DNA of 64,000 nt from Lachnospiraceae bacterium A2 (GTDB lineage: Bacteria > Bacillota > Clostridia > Lachnospirales > Lachnospiraceae), in NCBI GenBank assembly GCA_000403315.2, contig KE159639.1:219651-283650 (forward strand). The letters are read 5' to 3'. Position numbers and translations under genes: made by a program. Below are positions 26,168 through 34,989 of the stretch, one piece after another. Position 1 is the stretch's first letter, and every line of letters begins with the position of its first letter. The notes under the pieces are model-generated. The model saw only the letters and a list, made by a program, of their open reading frames with translations. It ran no database searches and was not told the origin of the DNA.

Positions 26168-27478
26168 ATGTGGGCTTATGAAAGCGTTTTTTATCAAATC
26201 TACCCTTTGGGATTCTGCGGCGCGCCCTTTGAAAACGACGGGGTGGCGGCAGACCGGATCCTAAAGGTAAAAGAATGGGTTCCCCATTTGGAAAAACTGG
26301 GGGTAAATGCCATTTACTTTTCCCCGCTGTTTGAGTCTGATACCCATGGGTACAACGCAAGGGATTACCGGAAGGTAGACGTCCGCCTGGGCACAAACGA
26401 GGACTTTAAGGAGGTCTGCAGCGCACTCCACCAGGCTGGCATCCGGGTCGTATTGGACGGGGTGTTCAACCATGCAGGGCGGGGATTTTTCGCATTCCAG
26501 GACGTCCTTAAAAACCGGGAAAATTCCCGTTACAAGGACTGGTTCCATATTAATTTCGGCGGGAATTCCAACTACAACGACGGGCTGTGGTACGAAGGCT
26601 GGGAAGGCAATTATGACTTGGTAAAGCTGAACCTGCGGAATGAAGAAGTCATCCAGTACCTTTTAGAAAGCGTCAGCCTTTGGGTCAAGGAATGGGATAT
26701 TGACGGGCTGCGCCTTGACGTGGCTTACTGCTTAGACCACGATTTTGTCCGCAGGCTGCGCAGCCACTGCGACGGGCTGAAAGAGGATTTCTTCTTAGTT
26801 GGGGAAATGCTCCATGGGGATTACAACGTGCTTGTCAATGACGCCATGCTGCACTCCTCCACCAATTACGAATGTTACAAAGGGCTCCACTCCAGCTTCA
26901 ACTCCATGAATATGTTTGAAATCGTCCACTCCCTGCTCCGCCAGTTTGGGCCGGAAAACTGGACGCTTTACAGAGGGAAGCACCTCCTTAGCTTTGTGGA
27001 CAACCATGACGTTTCCAGAATCGCCACCATCCTTGGGAACCCGTCCCACCTGCCGCTGATTTATGCGTTGTGCTTCGGTATGCCGGGAATCCCCTGCGTC
27101 TACTATGGCAGCGAATGGGGGGCAGAAGGGGACAAGAAAAATGGGGACCCAAGCCTGCGCCCCAGCTTTGCCGCACCAGAGTGGAATGAGCTGACAGACT
27201 GGATTTCCAAGCTGGCCGAAGCAAAAAAAGGCTCTGACGCCTTAAATTATGGGGAGTTCCGCTCCGTAGTGCTGACAAATAAGCAATGCATTTTCGAGCG
27301 GAAAACGGACCAGGAACGGGTGCTGGTCGCCATCAATGCAGACAGTGAAGCGTATACCGCGCATTTTGACGCAGGGTGCGGGATGGCAGAGGACTTAATT
27401 ACCGGAAAACCCCACGACTTTGGCGGCGGGAGCGAGCTTCCTCCTTACAGCGCTTACTTCTGGAAATGTGAGAAGTAA
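26168..27478 (+). CDS. alpha-amylase family glycoside hydrolase (GH13)
   Basis: A 436-residue cytoplasmic enzyme; there is no signal peptide. Conserved region I is VVLDGVFNHAG, region II is GLRLDVAY with the nucleophile Asp184, region III is LVGEMLHGDY with the acid/base Glu213, and region IV is SFVDNHDVSR with Asp278. All catalytic residues are present. The protein starts directly with the barrel (ESVFYQIYPLGFCG), so it lacks the N-terminal dimerisation domain of most cyclomaltodextrinases and neopullulanases. It probably acts on short maltodextrins or related alpha-glucosides inside the cell. It is transcribed alone; glgP at 14 kb would act in the same pathway. Confidence 0.93.
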   Translation: MWAYESVFYQIYPLGFCGAPFENDGVAADRILKVKEWVPHLEKLGVNAIYFSPLFESDTHGYNARDYRKVDVRLGTNEDFKEVCSALHQAGIRVVLDGVFNHAGRGFFAFQDVLKNRENSRYKDWFHINFGGNSNYNDGLWYEGWEGNYDLVKLNLRNEEVIQYLLESVSLWVKEWDIDGLRLDVAYCLDHDFVRRLRSHCDGLKEDFFLVGEMLHGDYNVLVNDAMLHSSTNYECYKGLHSSFNSMNMFEIVHSLLRQFGPENWTLYRGKHLLSFVDNHDVSRIATILGNPSHLPLIYALCFGMPGIPCVYYGSEWGAEGDKKNGDPSLRPSFAAPEWNELTDWISKLAEAKKGSDALNYGEFRSVVLTNKQCIFERKTDQERVLVAINADSEAYTAHFDAGCGMAEDLITGKPHDFGGGSELPPYSAYFWKCEK

Positions 27479-27501
27479 TGGCTGTTCCATAAAAAGAAAT
27501 G

Positions 27502-27550
27502 CCAGGGCGTGTCTGAGAATTGTAAGAATGAATTTTCAAACACGCTCTAG
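27502..27550. repeat. 49-bp palindromic repeat, copy between convergent genes
   Basis: Arms CCAGGGCGTGTCTGAGAATT and AATTTTCAAACACGCTCTAG enclose a 9-base loop (GTAAGAATG). Full copies are at 50444-50492 and 51646-51694 and a half copy at 17326. The terminal CTAG supplies the TAG stop codon of the MscS gene. There is no flanking T run, so it is not a standard intrinsic terminator. Confidence 0.85.
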
Positions 27551-28320
27551 TTATGTATTGTCACCGTCTGGTATGGTATTTCTATCCCATGCTTCCTGAA
27601 TTCCTTCACCAGCGCCGCCCGGATATCGCTGCAGGCCTTAAAGCTGTCGTTTAAGTTCTTTGTCCAAATCGTCGTTTTAAGCGTCACCCCATCCGCTACA
27701 AAATTGCTTACGGTAACGCTGCTTTTATCAGAATCTATCGTCAGCTCATGGGCTGCACAGGTTTCTTTCATTACAGAAATGGCTTTTTCAATATCTGTAT
27801 CATAGGAAACCGTCACTTCAATAAAGTTCCCTACATTTTCCGTATAATTTGTATTGATGATAACAGCCGAATCCATAATGGAATTGGGGACAATGCAGCA
27901 TTCCCCGTTAAACTGCCGGATCACTGTCTGGCGTATCGTTACGTCGCTTACCATCCCCTCTGCAATCACTGTGCCGCCTTGGATTACCCTGATTTTCTCA
28001 TTTACATTATAGGGCTTGGCAGCGGACACGGAAATGCCGCTGATCACGTTTGCCAATGCCTGCTGGGCAGCAAACGTTGCAATTGCCACAATCAAAGTAC
28101 CGCTTTGCAAAAGAGCTTTGCTGATATCCTTTGTAATGTCAAACTGCTGGACTAGGCTGTAGATGATTATAACGTCAATAAATACATTAATGGCGCTTTT
28201 TAAGAAACGCAGGTGGATTGCATTTGATTTCCTGGATGCGGCCCGATAGCCTAAATTTACCACTTGGTTCAGCCCTAACCCAACAGCTACGAAAATACCT
28301 ATCTTGATGAAATAATCCAT
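27547..28320 (-). CDS. MscS-type mechanosensitive ion channel
   Basis: A 257-residue membrane protein of the small-conductance mechanosensitive channel family. There are three N-terminal helices: FIKIGIFVAVGLGLNQVVNL, SAINVFIDVIIIYSLV, and the pore-lining TM3 with SGTLIVAIATFAAQQALANV. The cytoplasmic beta domain follows (VNEKIRVIQGGTVIAEGMVSD, VPNSIMDSAVIINTNYT), then the alpha/beta end domain. It opens when turgor rises and releases solutes. The start has GGAGGG four bases upstream. The stop TAG is donated by a palindromic repeat, leaving the C-terminus TVTIHN. It is convergent with the GH13 gene. Confidence 0.92.
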   Translation of the reverse strand: MDYFIKIGIFVAVGLGLNQVVNLGYRAASRKSNAIHLRFLKSAINVFIDVIIIYSLVQQFDITKDISKALLQSGTLIVAIATFAAQQALANVISGISVSAAKPYNVNEKIRVIQGGTVIAEGMVSDVTIRQTVIRQFNGECCIVPNSIMDSAVIINTNYTENVGNFIEVTVSYDTDIEKAISVMKETCAAHELTIDSDKSSVTVSNFVADGVTLKTTIWTKNLNDSFKACSDIRAALVKEFRKHGIEIPYQTVTIHN

Positions 28321-28467
28321 AGTTCCCTCCATGGCGGCCTTTTATTTGCCAGCAGCATGAAAGCAAAAGTCCTCTGCCATGCTAAGCCTGCAGTGCAGCA
28401 TCCGCCGCTTTTTCCATTATACAACGGAACCTCTATAAATGGTAGGGATGAAATTATTAAGGTTTTA

Positions 28468-28497
28468 TTGCGGTGCAGGAACGCAGTGTGCTATAAT
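28468..28497 (+). promoter_or_regulatory. promoter of the SGNH lipoprotein gene
   Basis: TTGCGG (28468-28473), 18-base spacer, perfect TATAAT (28492-28497), about 100 bases before the start. Confidence 0.5.
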
Positions 28498-28600
28498 ATT
28501 ATACCAGTATGTTTCCATACACAATGGCGGCATGGATTTTTGCCAATTATCCGGCCTATGGCGGGTGGAAACAAATTTAAAAAGAAAGCGAGCGAAAAAC

Positions 28601-29641
28601 ATGGACAGGAACATTTTCAGGAAACACATGGCTGATGCTGTGAAACATTTGGGAAAAACAGGGAAGCTATCCCTTTCCCTCCTGCTGGCTGCCGCCCTCT
28701 CCTTTGGGGGCTGCTCCAATCCCGTTTCTGACGGAAACAATGGGGGCGGCAGCAATAAAACTTCGGCAAACACTACAGAAGAAGCAGAACCCCCCAATTC
28801 CGGCGGGCAGGCCTCTGAAAACTCCGGTTCTAATTCCGATGGACAGGCTCCTGAAAGCTCTAACCCCAATTCTGATGGGCATCCTTCCGACGGGCAATCC
28901 CAAGGCAGTTCCACCCCTGACGGAACCTTTGATTTTAGCCAGGCCCTTGATTTAAAGAAGCCAAACCCAGCGGCCGGGGAACTGCCACGCATCCTGTTTG
29001 TAGGGAACAGCCATACCTTTTCCAACGACCTGCCTGCCATTTTTTCAGAAGTGGCTGCAGCCATGGGGCATCCCAGCGACGTGCAGGAACTGACGGAGGG
29101 CTATTACACCCTGACGCAGTATGCAGACAATACCGACGAGCTTGGGGCAGCGCTGGAACAGAAGCTGACGGGGGAGCACTGGGATTTTGTCTTCCTGCAG
29201 GAAAATACCAACGATGCATTTGCATTTGCAGAGGAAAACATGCTGCCTGCCGCTGCTGCCCTGGATGAAAAAATCCGTGGGGCAGGCGGGCAGACGGCGC
29301 TCCTTATGACATGGACCCCCAAAGACGGCGCCAGCATTTTCACGCCGGAACAGGTACAGGCTGTCCTAGCCCAAAACTTAATCCAGGTTTCCTCCCAGCT
29401 TAACAGCCTGCTTGTCCCCGGCGGCGTGGCGTTTATGCGGTGTATGGAGCAATGCCCGGACATTGGGCTTTGGGCGGAGGACGGCATGCATCCTTCCTTA
29501 GAGGGCTCTTATCTGGCGGCATGCCTTGCCTACGCAGTTATTTTCCAGGAAACGCCCGTAGGGTGCAGCTACACTGCGGATATCGATGCGGGGACGGCTG
29601 CACGGCTTCAGGAGGTGGCGGCTGGGTTCCTTGCCCAATAA
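28601..29641 (+). CDS. SGNH-hydrolase-like lipoprotein
   Basis: A 346-residue exported protein. A lipoprotein signal (LSLSLLLAAALSFGGC) puts the acylated Cys near residue 37. A low-complexity Asn/Ser/Gly/Pro/Gln linker follows, with GQ-A-SE-S-NS-DG units up to about residue 110, a likely wall-spanning tether. The catalytic domain has block I ILFVGNSHTFSNDLP with the nucleophile Ser, block III FLQENTND, and the Asp-His pair in AEDGMHPSLEGSYLA. The substrate is probably an ester on a polysaccharide or another cell-surface target. The ATG used here has only a weak ribosome site. An ATG nine codons later (MADAVKH) is an alternative. Confidence 0.85.
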   Translation: MDRNIFRKHMADAVKHLGKTGKLSLSLLLAAALSFGGCSNPVSDGNNGGGSNKTSANTTEEAEPPNSGGQASENSGSNSDGQAPESSNPNSDGHPSDGQSQGSSTPDGTFDFSQALDLKKPNPAAGELPRILFVGNSHTFSNDLPAIFSEVAAAMGHPSDVQELTEGYYTLTQYADNTDELGAALEQKLTGEHWDFVFLQENTNDAFAFAEENMLPAAAALDEKIRGAGGQTALLMTWTPKDGASIFTPEQVQAVLAQNLIQVSSQLNSLLVPGGVAFMRCMEQCPDIGLWAEDGMHPSLEGSYLAACLAYAVIFQETPVGCSYTADIDAGTAARLQEVAAGFLAQ

Positions 29642-29705
29642 TTATTCCTCCAGGCAGCGTTTTTCTTGCTGCTGTTCCTATACCCGCACCTAAGCGAGGG
29701 CGCCT

Positions 29706-29734
29706 TTGTTTCCCTGCTTGGAAACAAGTTTTTT
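29706..29734 (+). terminator. terminator of the SGNH lipoprotein gene
   Basis: The stem TTGTTTCC/GGAAACAA with a 6-base loop (29706-29727), followed by GTTTTTT. It lies 65 bases after the stop codon. Confidence 0.7.
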
Positions 29735-29897
29735 GAAAGCTGCATTTTCAAGGGACATGGCATCTGCCTAAGTTTAAAAATAGCCGTTTTCCAGTTATGC
29801 AAAAATGTGGATGCAATTTTCTGAAAAATATTTTATACTGTCACCTATAAGGATCCGTCACCAACAACATAGCATATTTTATTGGAAAGGCAAACAC

Positions 29898-30761
29898 GTG
29901 GACACAAAAGATTTAAGGTTTTTCCGGCAGGTTTACGAAATTGGCAGCATCAATAAAGCGGCAAAACAGCTATTCATTACGCCCCAAGGGCTGAGCAAGG
30001 CCATCCGCCATTTGGAAGATGAACTGGATGCCGGCCTGTTTGAACGTTCCTCCAACGGGATGGTTCCAACGGAATGCGGCCGGTATCTTTACCAGCGCTG
30101 CCTCCCCATCCTTGAGCAATTTGACGAACTTGCGGTGGGTATCCGGCAGCTCCGCGACCAGAATAAAAAACTGAATATTGGGTTTTCCTGCGGCGTGCTG
30201 AATGTGTTCCCCTTCCAAAAACTGGAGGAATACCGGAACCGCTGCCCCCATATCATGCTCCAATGGGAAGAATCGTCCAATCAGGAAATTATGCACCGTA
30301 TGCAGCAAGGGGATATTGACCTTGGCTTTATCATTGGGCCGCCCTTAAGCCAGTCCCTTTGGTCCAGGGAGGTGTTCAGCAGGACTATGAACGTCATTGT
30401 CTATGAGGGGCATCCTTATTTTGAGAAAACATCCCTCTCTGTCAAAGACCTTCAGCAGGAACGGCTCATCACCCTGAATGAAAAATACTACAGCTACCAC
30501 AGCCTGCTGCAGCGGTGCCAAGATTTCGGCTTTACGCCGGCCATTGCAGTCAAAACCATGGAAAGCCAGCTCATTTACCAATTTTGCAGGCAGAAATCCG
30601 GGCTGGGGATTGATGCGGATATCCACAGGGACAAATCTATGCTGGAAGGGCTCCGGCTCATCCCGCTGTCCGATTCCATCCCATGGAAAATATTTATGGT
30701 AATCAAGGGCAGCCGGAAGGAAGAACCGGGGCTATGGGAACTAGCCAAGCTGTTCCTATAA
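29898..30761 (+). CDS. LysR-family transcriptional regulator
   Basis: A 287-residue regulator. The N-terminal winged helix-turn-helix is at about residues 1-60 (DLRFFRQVYEIGSINKAAKQ, LFITPQGLSKAIRHLEDELD, GLFERSSNGMVPTECG). A periplasmic-binding-like effector domain follows from about 90 (LNIGFSCGVLNVF, DIDLGFIIGPP). The start is a GTG with GGAAAGG seven bases upstream. It lies on the same strand just upstream of an old-yellow-enzyme gene and an MFS transporter gene, separated by a terminator. It is the likely substrate-responsive activator of those two genes. Confidence 0.9.
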   Translation: MDTKDLRFFRQVYEIGSINKAAKQLFITPQGLSKAIRHLEDELDAGLFERSSNGMVPTECGRYLYQRCLPILEQFDELAVGIRQLRDQNKKLNIGFSCGVLNVFPFQKLEEYRNRCPHIMLQWEESSNQEIMHRMQQGDIDLGFIIGPPLSQSLWSREVFSRTMNVIVYEGHPYFEKTSLSVKDLQQERLITLNEKYYSYHSLLQRCQDFGFTPAIAVKTMESQLIYQFCRQKSGLGIDADIHRDKSMLEGLRLIPLSDSIPWKIFMVIKGSRKEEPGLWELAKLFL

Positions 30762-30776
30762 AAAGTTTGTTGATAC

Positions 30777-30812
30777 ATGCTTCTATCTTGTTTATAGATA
30801 GAAGCATTTTTC
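30777..30812 (+). terminator. terminator after the LysR gene
   Basis: A perfect 12-bp stem (ATGCTTCTATCT with AGATAGAAGCAT) with a 7-base loop, followed by TTTTTCT. Confidence 0.85.
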
Positions 30813-30928
30813 TATGGTAAATTTGATACAAGATATTAATGCCGGGGAATTGCACATTGCTCCATACCAGAGGTGCCCCACGGCCAGGCAAATTTGCCAA
30901 ATATCATCAAAGAAAGGAACCAAACGCC

Positions 30929-32875
30929 ATGGAAAGAAAATTCCCACTTTTATCAAGCCCTATCCAAATTGGAAACGTAACCTTCCGCAACCGCATGTTT
31001 TCTGCCCCCATGGGAGGGACAGACATTACAAACGACGGCTGCATCGGCCCAAAATCCACTGCTTTTTACGAATTGAGGGGAAAAGGCGGCGCTGGGGCAG
31101 TGACAGTCAGCGAATGTATGGTCCATCCCAAAACCGACGGCTCCCACGCCTACCATTTGGACACCGCCATTTTAAATTCACTGGCCGCTGCAGCATACAC
31201 CGCCGACGCCATCCGCAGGCACGGCGCCATCCCAAGCCTTGAGCTCTCCCACTCCGGCATGTATGCAGGGACTTATATGACTGACAAAAGCAAGCAGCAT
31301 GGCATGAACCAATGGGGACCCAGCGACACGGTCCGCCCAGACGGCGTTCCCGTAAAAGCCCTTACCAAAGAAATGATTGGGGAGATTGTTTCTGCTTACG
31401 GCAACGTGGCCGGCCTTGCAAAACGTGCAGGGTTTGAAATGCTGATGGTACACGGCGGCCATGGATGGCTGCTGAACCAGTTCCTTTCCCCCTATTTCAA
31501 CAAACGGACCGACGAATATGGGGGAAGCTTGGAAAACCGCTGCCGTCTGGCAATACAAGCGCTAAAAGCCATAAGGGAAGCCGTAGGGCCTGGATTCCCC
31601 ATTGAGTTCCGCATGAGCGGCTCAGAGTTATTTGAAGGCGGATACGGCTTGGAGGAAGGGGTGGAAATTGCCAGGAAACTGGAACCATACATTGACCTTC
31701 TCCATGTTTCAGCCGGTACATACCAGCGTGGCTTCGGCGACACGCATCCATCCATGTTCAAGGAGCATGGCTGCAATGTGTACCTTGCAGCAGAAATCAA
31801 AAAGCATGTGTCCATCCCCGTAGCAACCATCGGCGGCCTGAACGACCCCCAGCAGATGGAAGAAATTATTTCCAACGGAAAAGCGGACATTGTGTATATG
31901 GCAAGGGCGCTCCTTGCAGACCCCTTCCTGCCCCGGAAAGCCATGGCAGGCAAGGCAGAGGATATTGTAAAATGCCTCCGCTGCTTCACCTGCATGGCTG
32001 AACGGGCGGCAACATCCACAAGGCGCTGCACGGTAAACCCCATCATTGGGCGCGAACTGGAAGGGTGCGAGGTGCAAAACTCCCCACAGCCGAAAAAAGT
32101 TGTCGTTGTCGGCGGGGGCCCCGGCGGCCTGAAGGCAGCCCATACCGCGGCCCTGCGCGGGCACAAGGTTATTTTGCTGGAAAAAGAGCCTGAGCTTGGG
32201 GGCATATTAAAGAGCGAACAAGCCCTGCCCTTTAAGCATGAAATGTATGAGCTGTCCCTGACATTTGCAAAGCAATGCCGGGACGCAGGGGTAGAAATCC
32301 GCCTGAACACGGAAGCTACAAAAGAATTGCTGGAAAAAGAAGCCCCGGACGCTGTGATTATTGCCGCTGGCTCAAGCCCTCTGGTTCCCCCAATTCCGGG
32401 CATCCATGGGGAAAACGTTACCATTGTGAACAACTATTATCTGGAAAAAGAAAAGGTTGGGGATGAAGTTGTGGTATTGGGCGGCGGGCTGGCTGGATGT
32501 GAAGCCGCCATCCATCTGGCACAGGAAGGGAAGAAAGTCACTATTGTGGAAATGCGGGAGGAACTGGCCCCAGATGCCAATGTAAGGCACCGTCCCCTTC
32601 TCTTAAAACAGATGGAAGGCCTGCTGGAAATCAAGACAGGCTTCCGGGGGCTTGAGATAACGCCAGAAGGCGTCCTCTGCGAAGATAAGGAACAGAAGCA
32701 GCATTTCGTTAAAGGGGCGTCCGTCATCTGCGCACTGGGGCAGAAAGCCAATATGGATACCGTAGAAACATTGAGGGATACTGCTCCCTACGTCATTTCC
32801 ATCGGGGACTGTGCAAAAGTATCCACTATCACAAACGCAGTTTACCAGGGATACCACGCAGCCTTAGACATCTGA
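30929..32875 (+). CDS. old-yellow-enzyme family FAD/FMN Fe-S oxidoreductase
   Basis: A 648-residue enzyme built like 2,4-dienoyl-CoA reductase and clostridial enoate or bile-acid reductases. An N-terminal FMN TIM barrel (about 1-335) has RNRMFSAPMGG and HGGHGWLLNQFLSPYF. A 4Fe-4S site has cysteines near residues 347, 350, 353 and 366 (CLRCFTC, then RRCTVNP). A first dinucleotide motif is at about 390 (VVVVGGGPGGLKAA) and a second at about 513 (VVVLGGGLAGCEAA) for FAD and NAD(P)H. It should reduce an activated carbon-carbon double bond anaerobically. The start has GAAAGGA nine bases upstream. It is flanked by a LysR gene and an MFS gene, which suggests uptake and reduction of one small molecule; its identity cannot be read from sequence. 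Confidence 0.92.
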   Translation: MERKFPLLSSPIQIGNVTFRNRMFSAPMGGTDITNDGCIGPKSTAFYELRGKGGAGAVTVSECMVHPKTDGSHAYHLDTAILNSLAAAAYTADAIRRHGAIPSLELSHSGMYAGTYMTDKSKQHGMNQWGPSDTVRPDGVPVKALTKEMIGEIVSAYGNVAGLAKRAGFEMLMVHGGHGWLLNQFLSPYFNKRTDEYGGSLENRCRLAIQALKAIREAVGPGFPIEFRMSGSELFEGGYGLEEGVEIARKLEPYIDLLHVSAGTYQRGFGDTHPSMFKEHGCNVYLAAEIKKHVSIPVATIGGLNDPQQMEEIISNGKADIVYMARALLADPFLPRKAMAGKAEDIVKCLRCFTCMAERAATSTRRCTVNPIIGRELEGCEVQNSPQPKKVVVVGGGPGGLKAAHTAALRGHKVILLEKEPELGGILKSEQALPFKHEMYELSLTFAKQCRDAGVEIRLNTEATKELLEKEAPDAVIIAAGSSPLVPPIPGIHGENVTIVNNYYLEKEKVGDEVVVLGGGLAGCEAAIHLAQEGKKVTIVEMREELAPDANVRHRPLLLKQMEGLLEIKTGFRGLEITPEGVLCEDKEQKQHFVKGASVICALGQKANMDTVETLRDTAPYVISIGDCAKVSTITNAVYQGYHAALDI

Positions 32876-32896
32876 CCGCATGGCTTACTGAACAAG

Positions 32897-32963
32897 TCAA
32901 ATACCCCGCAGCAAGCTGACGGGGCATCAAACTTGCAGCGCAGCAGAGCTGCGGGGTATTTGA
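32897..32963. repeat. long perfect hairpin downstream of the oxidoreductase gene
   Basis: A 16-bp perfect stem (TCAAATACCCCGCAGC, 32897-32912, with 32948-32963) encloses a 35-base loop. No T run follows. The motif GCGGGGTATTTG also occurs at about 9453 and, within a hairpin, at 34961. Downstream, at 32993-33036, lies a GC-rich stretch with TTGGCTCGTTG similar to one at 22071. Confidence 0.7.
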
Positions 32964-33049
32964 CCCTCGCGGCAGTCGCCAAATATCCGCGCCAGCGCGG
33001 CTGCTTGGCTCGTTGTTCGCGGGAATAAAAAAGAAAGGACGGACCATAC

Positions 33050-34267
33050 ATGAATACGGATAAAAAAAGATGGGTTATCCTAACGGCCGCATGCCTGATT
33101 AACTTATGCCTTGGTTCCATTTATGCGTGGAGCGTATTCGCCTCCTCCATGACAGATTATTTCAACAATTCTTTGAACCTAACTGTGACTGCCGGGGATT
33201 TGGCTATTGTTTATACCGTCGCCAATGCCGTTGGGCCAATCACCATGATATCCGGCGGCTGGTTCAACGACCGGCTTGGCCCTAAGAAAGTCATTGCCAT
33301 CGGCGGGATTATGTTTGGCGGCGGGATGGTTTTATCTGGATTTGCCACAAGCGTCAATTTTCTCCTTGTTTCCTTCGGCATTATCGCAGGGCTTGGCCTT
33401 GGCATGGCCTATGGGAGCACCATTTCCACCAGCGTAAAATACTTCCCGGACAAGCGGGGATTAATCGGCGGGATTACCACTGCCATATACGGGTTCAGTT
33501 CCGTCATCCTCCCGCCAATCGTTACCGTCATCGTCAACAGATGGGATGCTCCTTTTGCCTTCAAATTGATTGGCACTATCTTCCTGGTCATTGTTGTAGG
33601 CAGCACATTTTTTATGGAACAGTGCCCGGAAGGGTATCTCCCAAACGGGTATACCCCACCAAAACGCCAGAACAGTTCTGGCGACATGGACTGGAAGGCT
33701 ATGGTAAAAACACCTGTATTCTACATCATGCTCCTGCTGCTGACAAGCGGAGCCTTCAGCGGGATGATGGTAATTTCCCAAGCCTCCCCGGTCGCCCAGA
33801 ACATGGTAGGGATGACGGCAATTGCAGCCAGCGGGGCGGTATCAGTCCTCGCCTTCTTCAATGCTGCTGGGCGTATCCTGGCAGGCTATATTTCTGATAA
33901 AATCGGCAGGATTAATACGCTGATGAGCGCATGCATGTTATCCATTATCGGCCTGCTGTGCCTGTATCTGTCAGGCACGGGCAGCATTGCAACTTTTTAT
34001 GCTGGAATATCCATTGTCGGCATCAGCTTTGGGTCATTTATGGGAGTTTATCCGGGATTTACGGTAGACCAGTTCGGCGCCCGGAACAACAGTGTCAATT
34101 ATGGGATTATGTTTATCGGGTTTGCCCTGGCAGGCTACTTCGGGCCACAGATTATGAGTAATGTCTACAACAGCTCCGGGGCATACCAAAATGCTTTTTT
34201 GATTGCCTGCGGGCTAAGCGGCGCCGGAATCCTGCTCACTTTATTGTACCGGAAAATGAACCAGTAG
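33050..34267 (+). CDS. MFS transporter, OFA (oxalate/formate antiporter-like) family
   Basis: A 405-residue membrane protein with twelve predicted helices. The start MNTDKKRWVILTAACLINLC and LGSIYAWSVFASSMTDYF is typical of the OFA family. The loop between helices 2 and 3 (GGWFNDRLGPKKVIAIG) is the MFS signature, repeated in the second half as AGYISDKIGRINTLM. Family members exchange organic anions such as oxalate, formate or pyruvate. It lies 174 bases after the oxidoreductase gene and probably brings in its substrate or exports the product. AAAGGACGG is upstream of the start. Confidence 0.9.
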   Translation: MNTDKKRWVILTAACLINLCLGSIYAWSVFASSMTDYFNNSLNLTVTAGDLAIVYTVANAVGPITMISGGWFNDRLGPKKVIAIGGIMFGGGMVLSGFATSVNFLLVSFGIIAGLGLGMAYGSTISTSVKYFPDKRGLIGGITTAIYGFSSVILPPIVTVIVNRWDAPFAFKLIGTIFLVIVVGSTFFMEQCPEGYLPNGYTPPKRQNSSGDMDWKAMVKTPVFYIMLLLLTSGAFSGMMVISQASPVAQNMVGMTAIAASGAVSVLAFFNAAGRILAGYISDKIGRINTLMSACMLSIIGLLCLYLSGTGSIATFYAGISIVGISFGSFMGVYPGFTVDQFGARNNSVNYGIMFIGFALAGYFGPQIMSNVYNSSGAYQNAFLIACGLSGAGILLTLLYRKMNQ

Positions 34268-34491
34268 GAAGGCCGTGCAGATTAACGCCTGCAATTTCCT
34301 TCTTACCCTCTTGATTCTTCCATGAAATGGAAGTAAAATAGTACCAGTGCCAGCCCAAATGCTGCATGGGCTGCTGTCCCCCAAAACAAGCCTTTGCAAA
34401 GCAAGCTGCCGCTGGCACGGCTGGCAAAACCCCCAATCAGGGCTCCATGGCCGGGGGTTGGGACTATTACATAAATCAAGGAGATGGAACT

Positions 34492-34914
34492 ATGTACGAA
34501 ATGAAACCGGAATACTATACTGGTATCGCGGCTATTGACCAGGAGCATACCAGACTGTTTGAACTGGCGCAGGAAACGCACAGCCTGCTGACAAACGACA
34601 CTCTTTTAGATAAGGCGGACAGCCTTGTACACCTGATTTCCGAATTAATTAACTATACAAGGACACATTTTTCCCATGAAGAAGAATACCAAAGAAGCAT
34701 TGGCTACACTGGGATTGAGGAACATGCCGCCATGCACCGGAAGTTTGAGGATAAGCTTTCAGAGTTTGATTTTGATTCCCTGGGGGAAGATTTTAACAGC
34801 CAAAATGAAACGGTAGAAGAACTCCTGGGATTTCTTACTACCTGGCTGATTACCCATATCCTGCAGGCAGATATGCTGTATGTAAAAGAGGGCAAAGCAG
34901 GAAAAACCATATAG
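34492..34914 (+). CDS. bacteriohemerythrin
   Basis: A 140-residue four-helix protein with a complete di-iron site: His19, His59, Glu63, His78, His82, His122 and Asp127 (AIDQEHTRLF, THFSHEEEY, EEHAAMHRKF, ITHILQADMLY). Such proteins bind oxygen or, in some anaerobes, nitric oxide, and may buffer oxygen for sensitive enzymes such as the upstream Fe-S oxidoreductase. The start has AAGGAGA eight bases upstream. Transcribed alone after a 224-base gap. Confidence 0.95.
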   Translation: MYEMKPEYYTGIAAIDQEHTRLFELAQETHSLLTNDTLLDKADSLVHLISELINYTRTHFSHEEEYQRSIGYTGIEEHAAMHRKFEDKLSEFDFDSLGEDFNSQNETVEELLGFLTTWLITHILQADMLYVKEGKAGKTI

Positions 34915-34937
34915 GCTAACCCACCAGCCATAAGGAC

Positions 34938-34980
34938 AGGGCCGGCCAAATACCCGAACGCGGGGTATTTGGCCGGCCCT
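34938..34980. terminator. very stable hairpin between convergent genes
   Basis: A perfect 18-bp stem (AGGGCCGGCCAAATACCC with its complement) and a 7-base loop lie between the hemerythrin and PspC genes. No T run follows on either strand, so its role as a terminator is likely from position only. Confidence 0.55.
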
Positions 34981-34989
34981 GCAGCCTTA

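Noticed and set aside
27502..27550. Intrinsic terminator between the GH13 and MscS genes
   Set aside because: The palindrome has no flanking T run and recurs with high identity at other loci, so it is better described as a dispersed repeat.
30929..32875. Bilirubin reductase BilR with BilS-like flavodoxin and transporter
   Set aside because: The family and transporter fit, but the flavodoxin gene is 11 kb away. From memory, the diagnostic Asp-Arg pair of BilR would fall where this protein has HGW, so the specific assignment is not supported.
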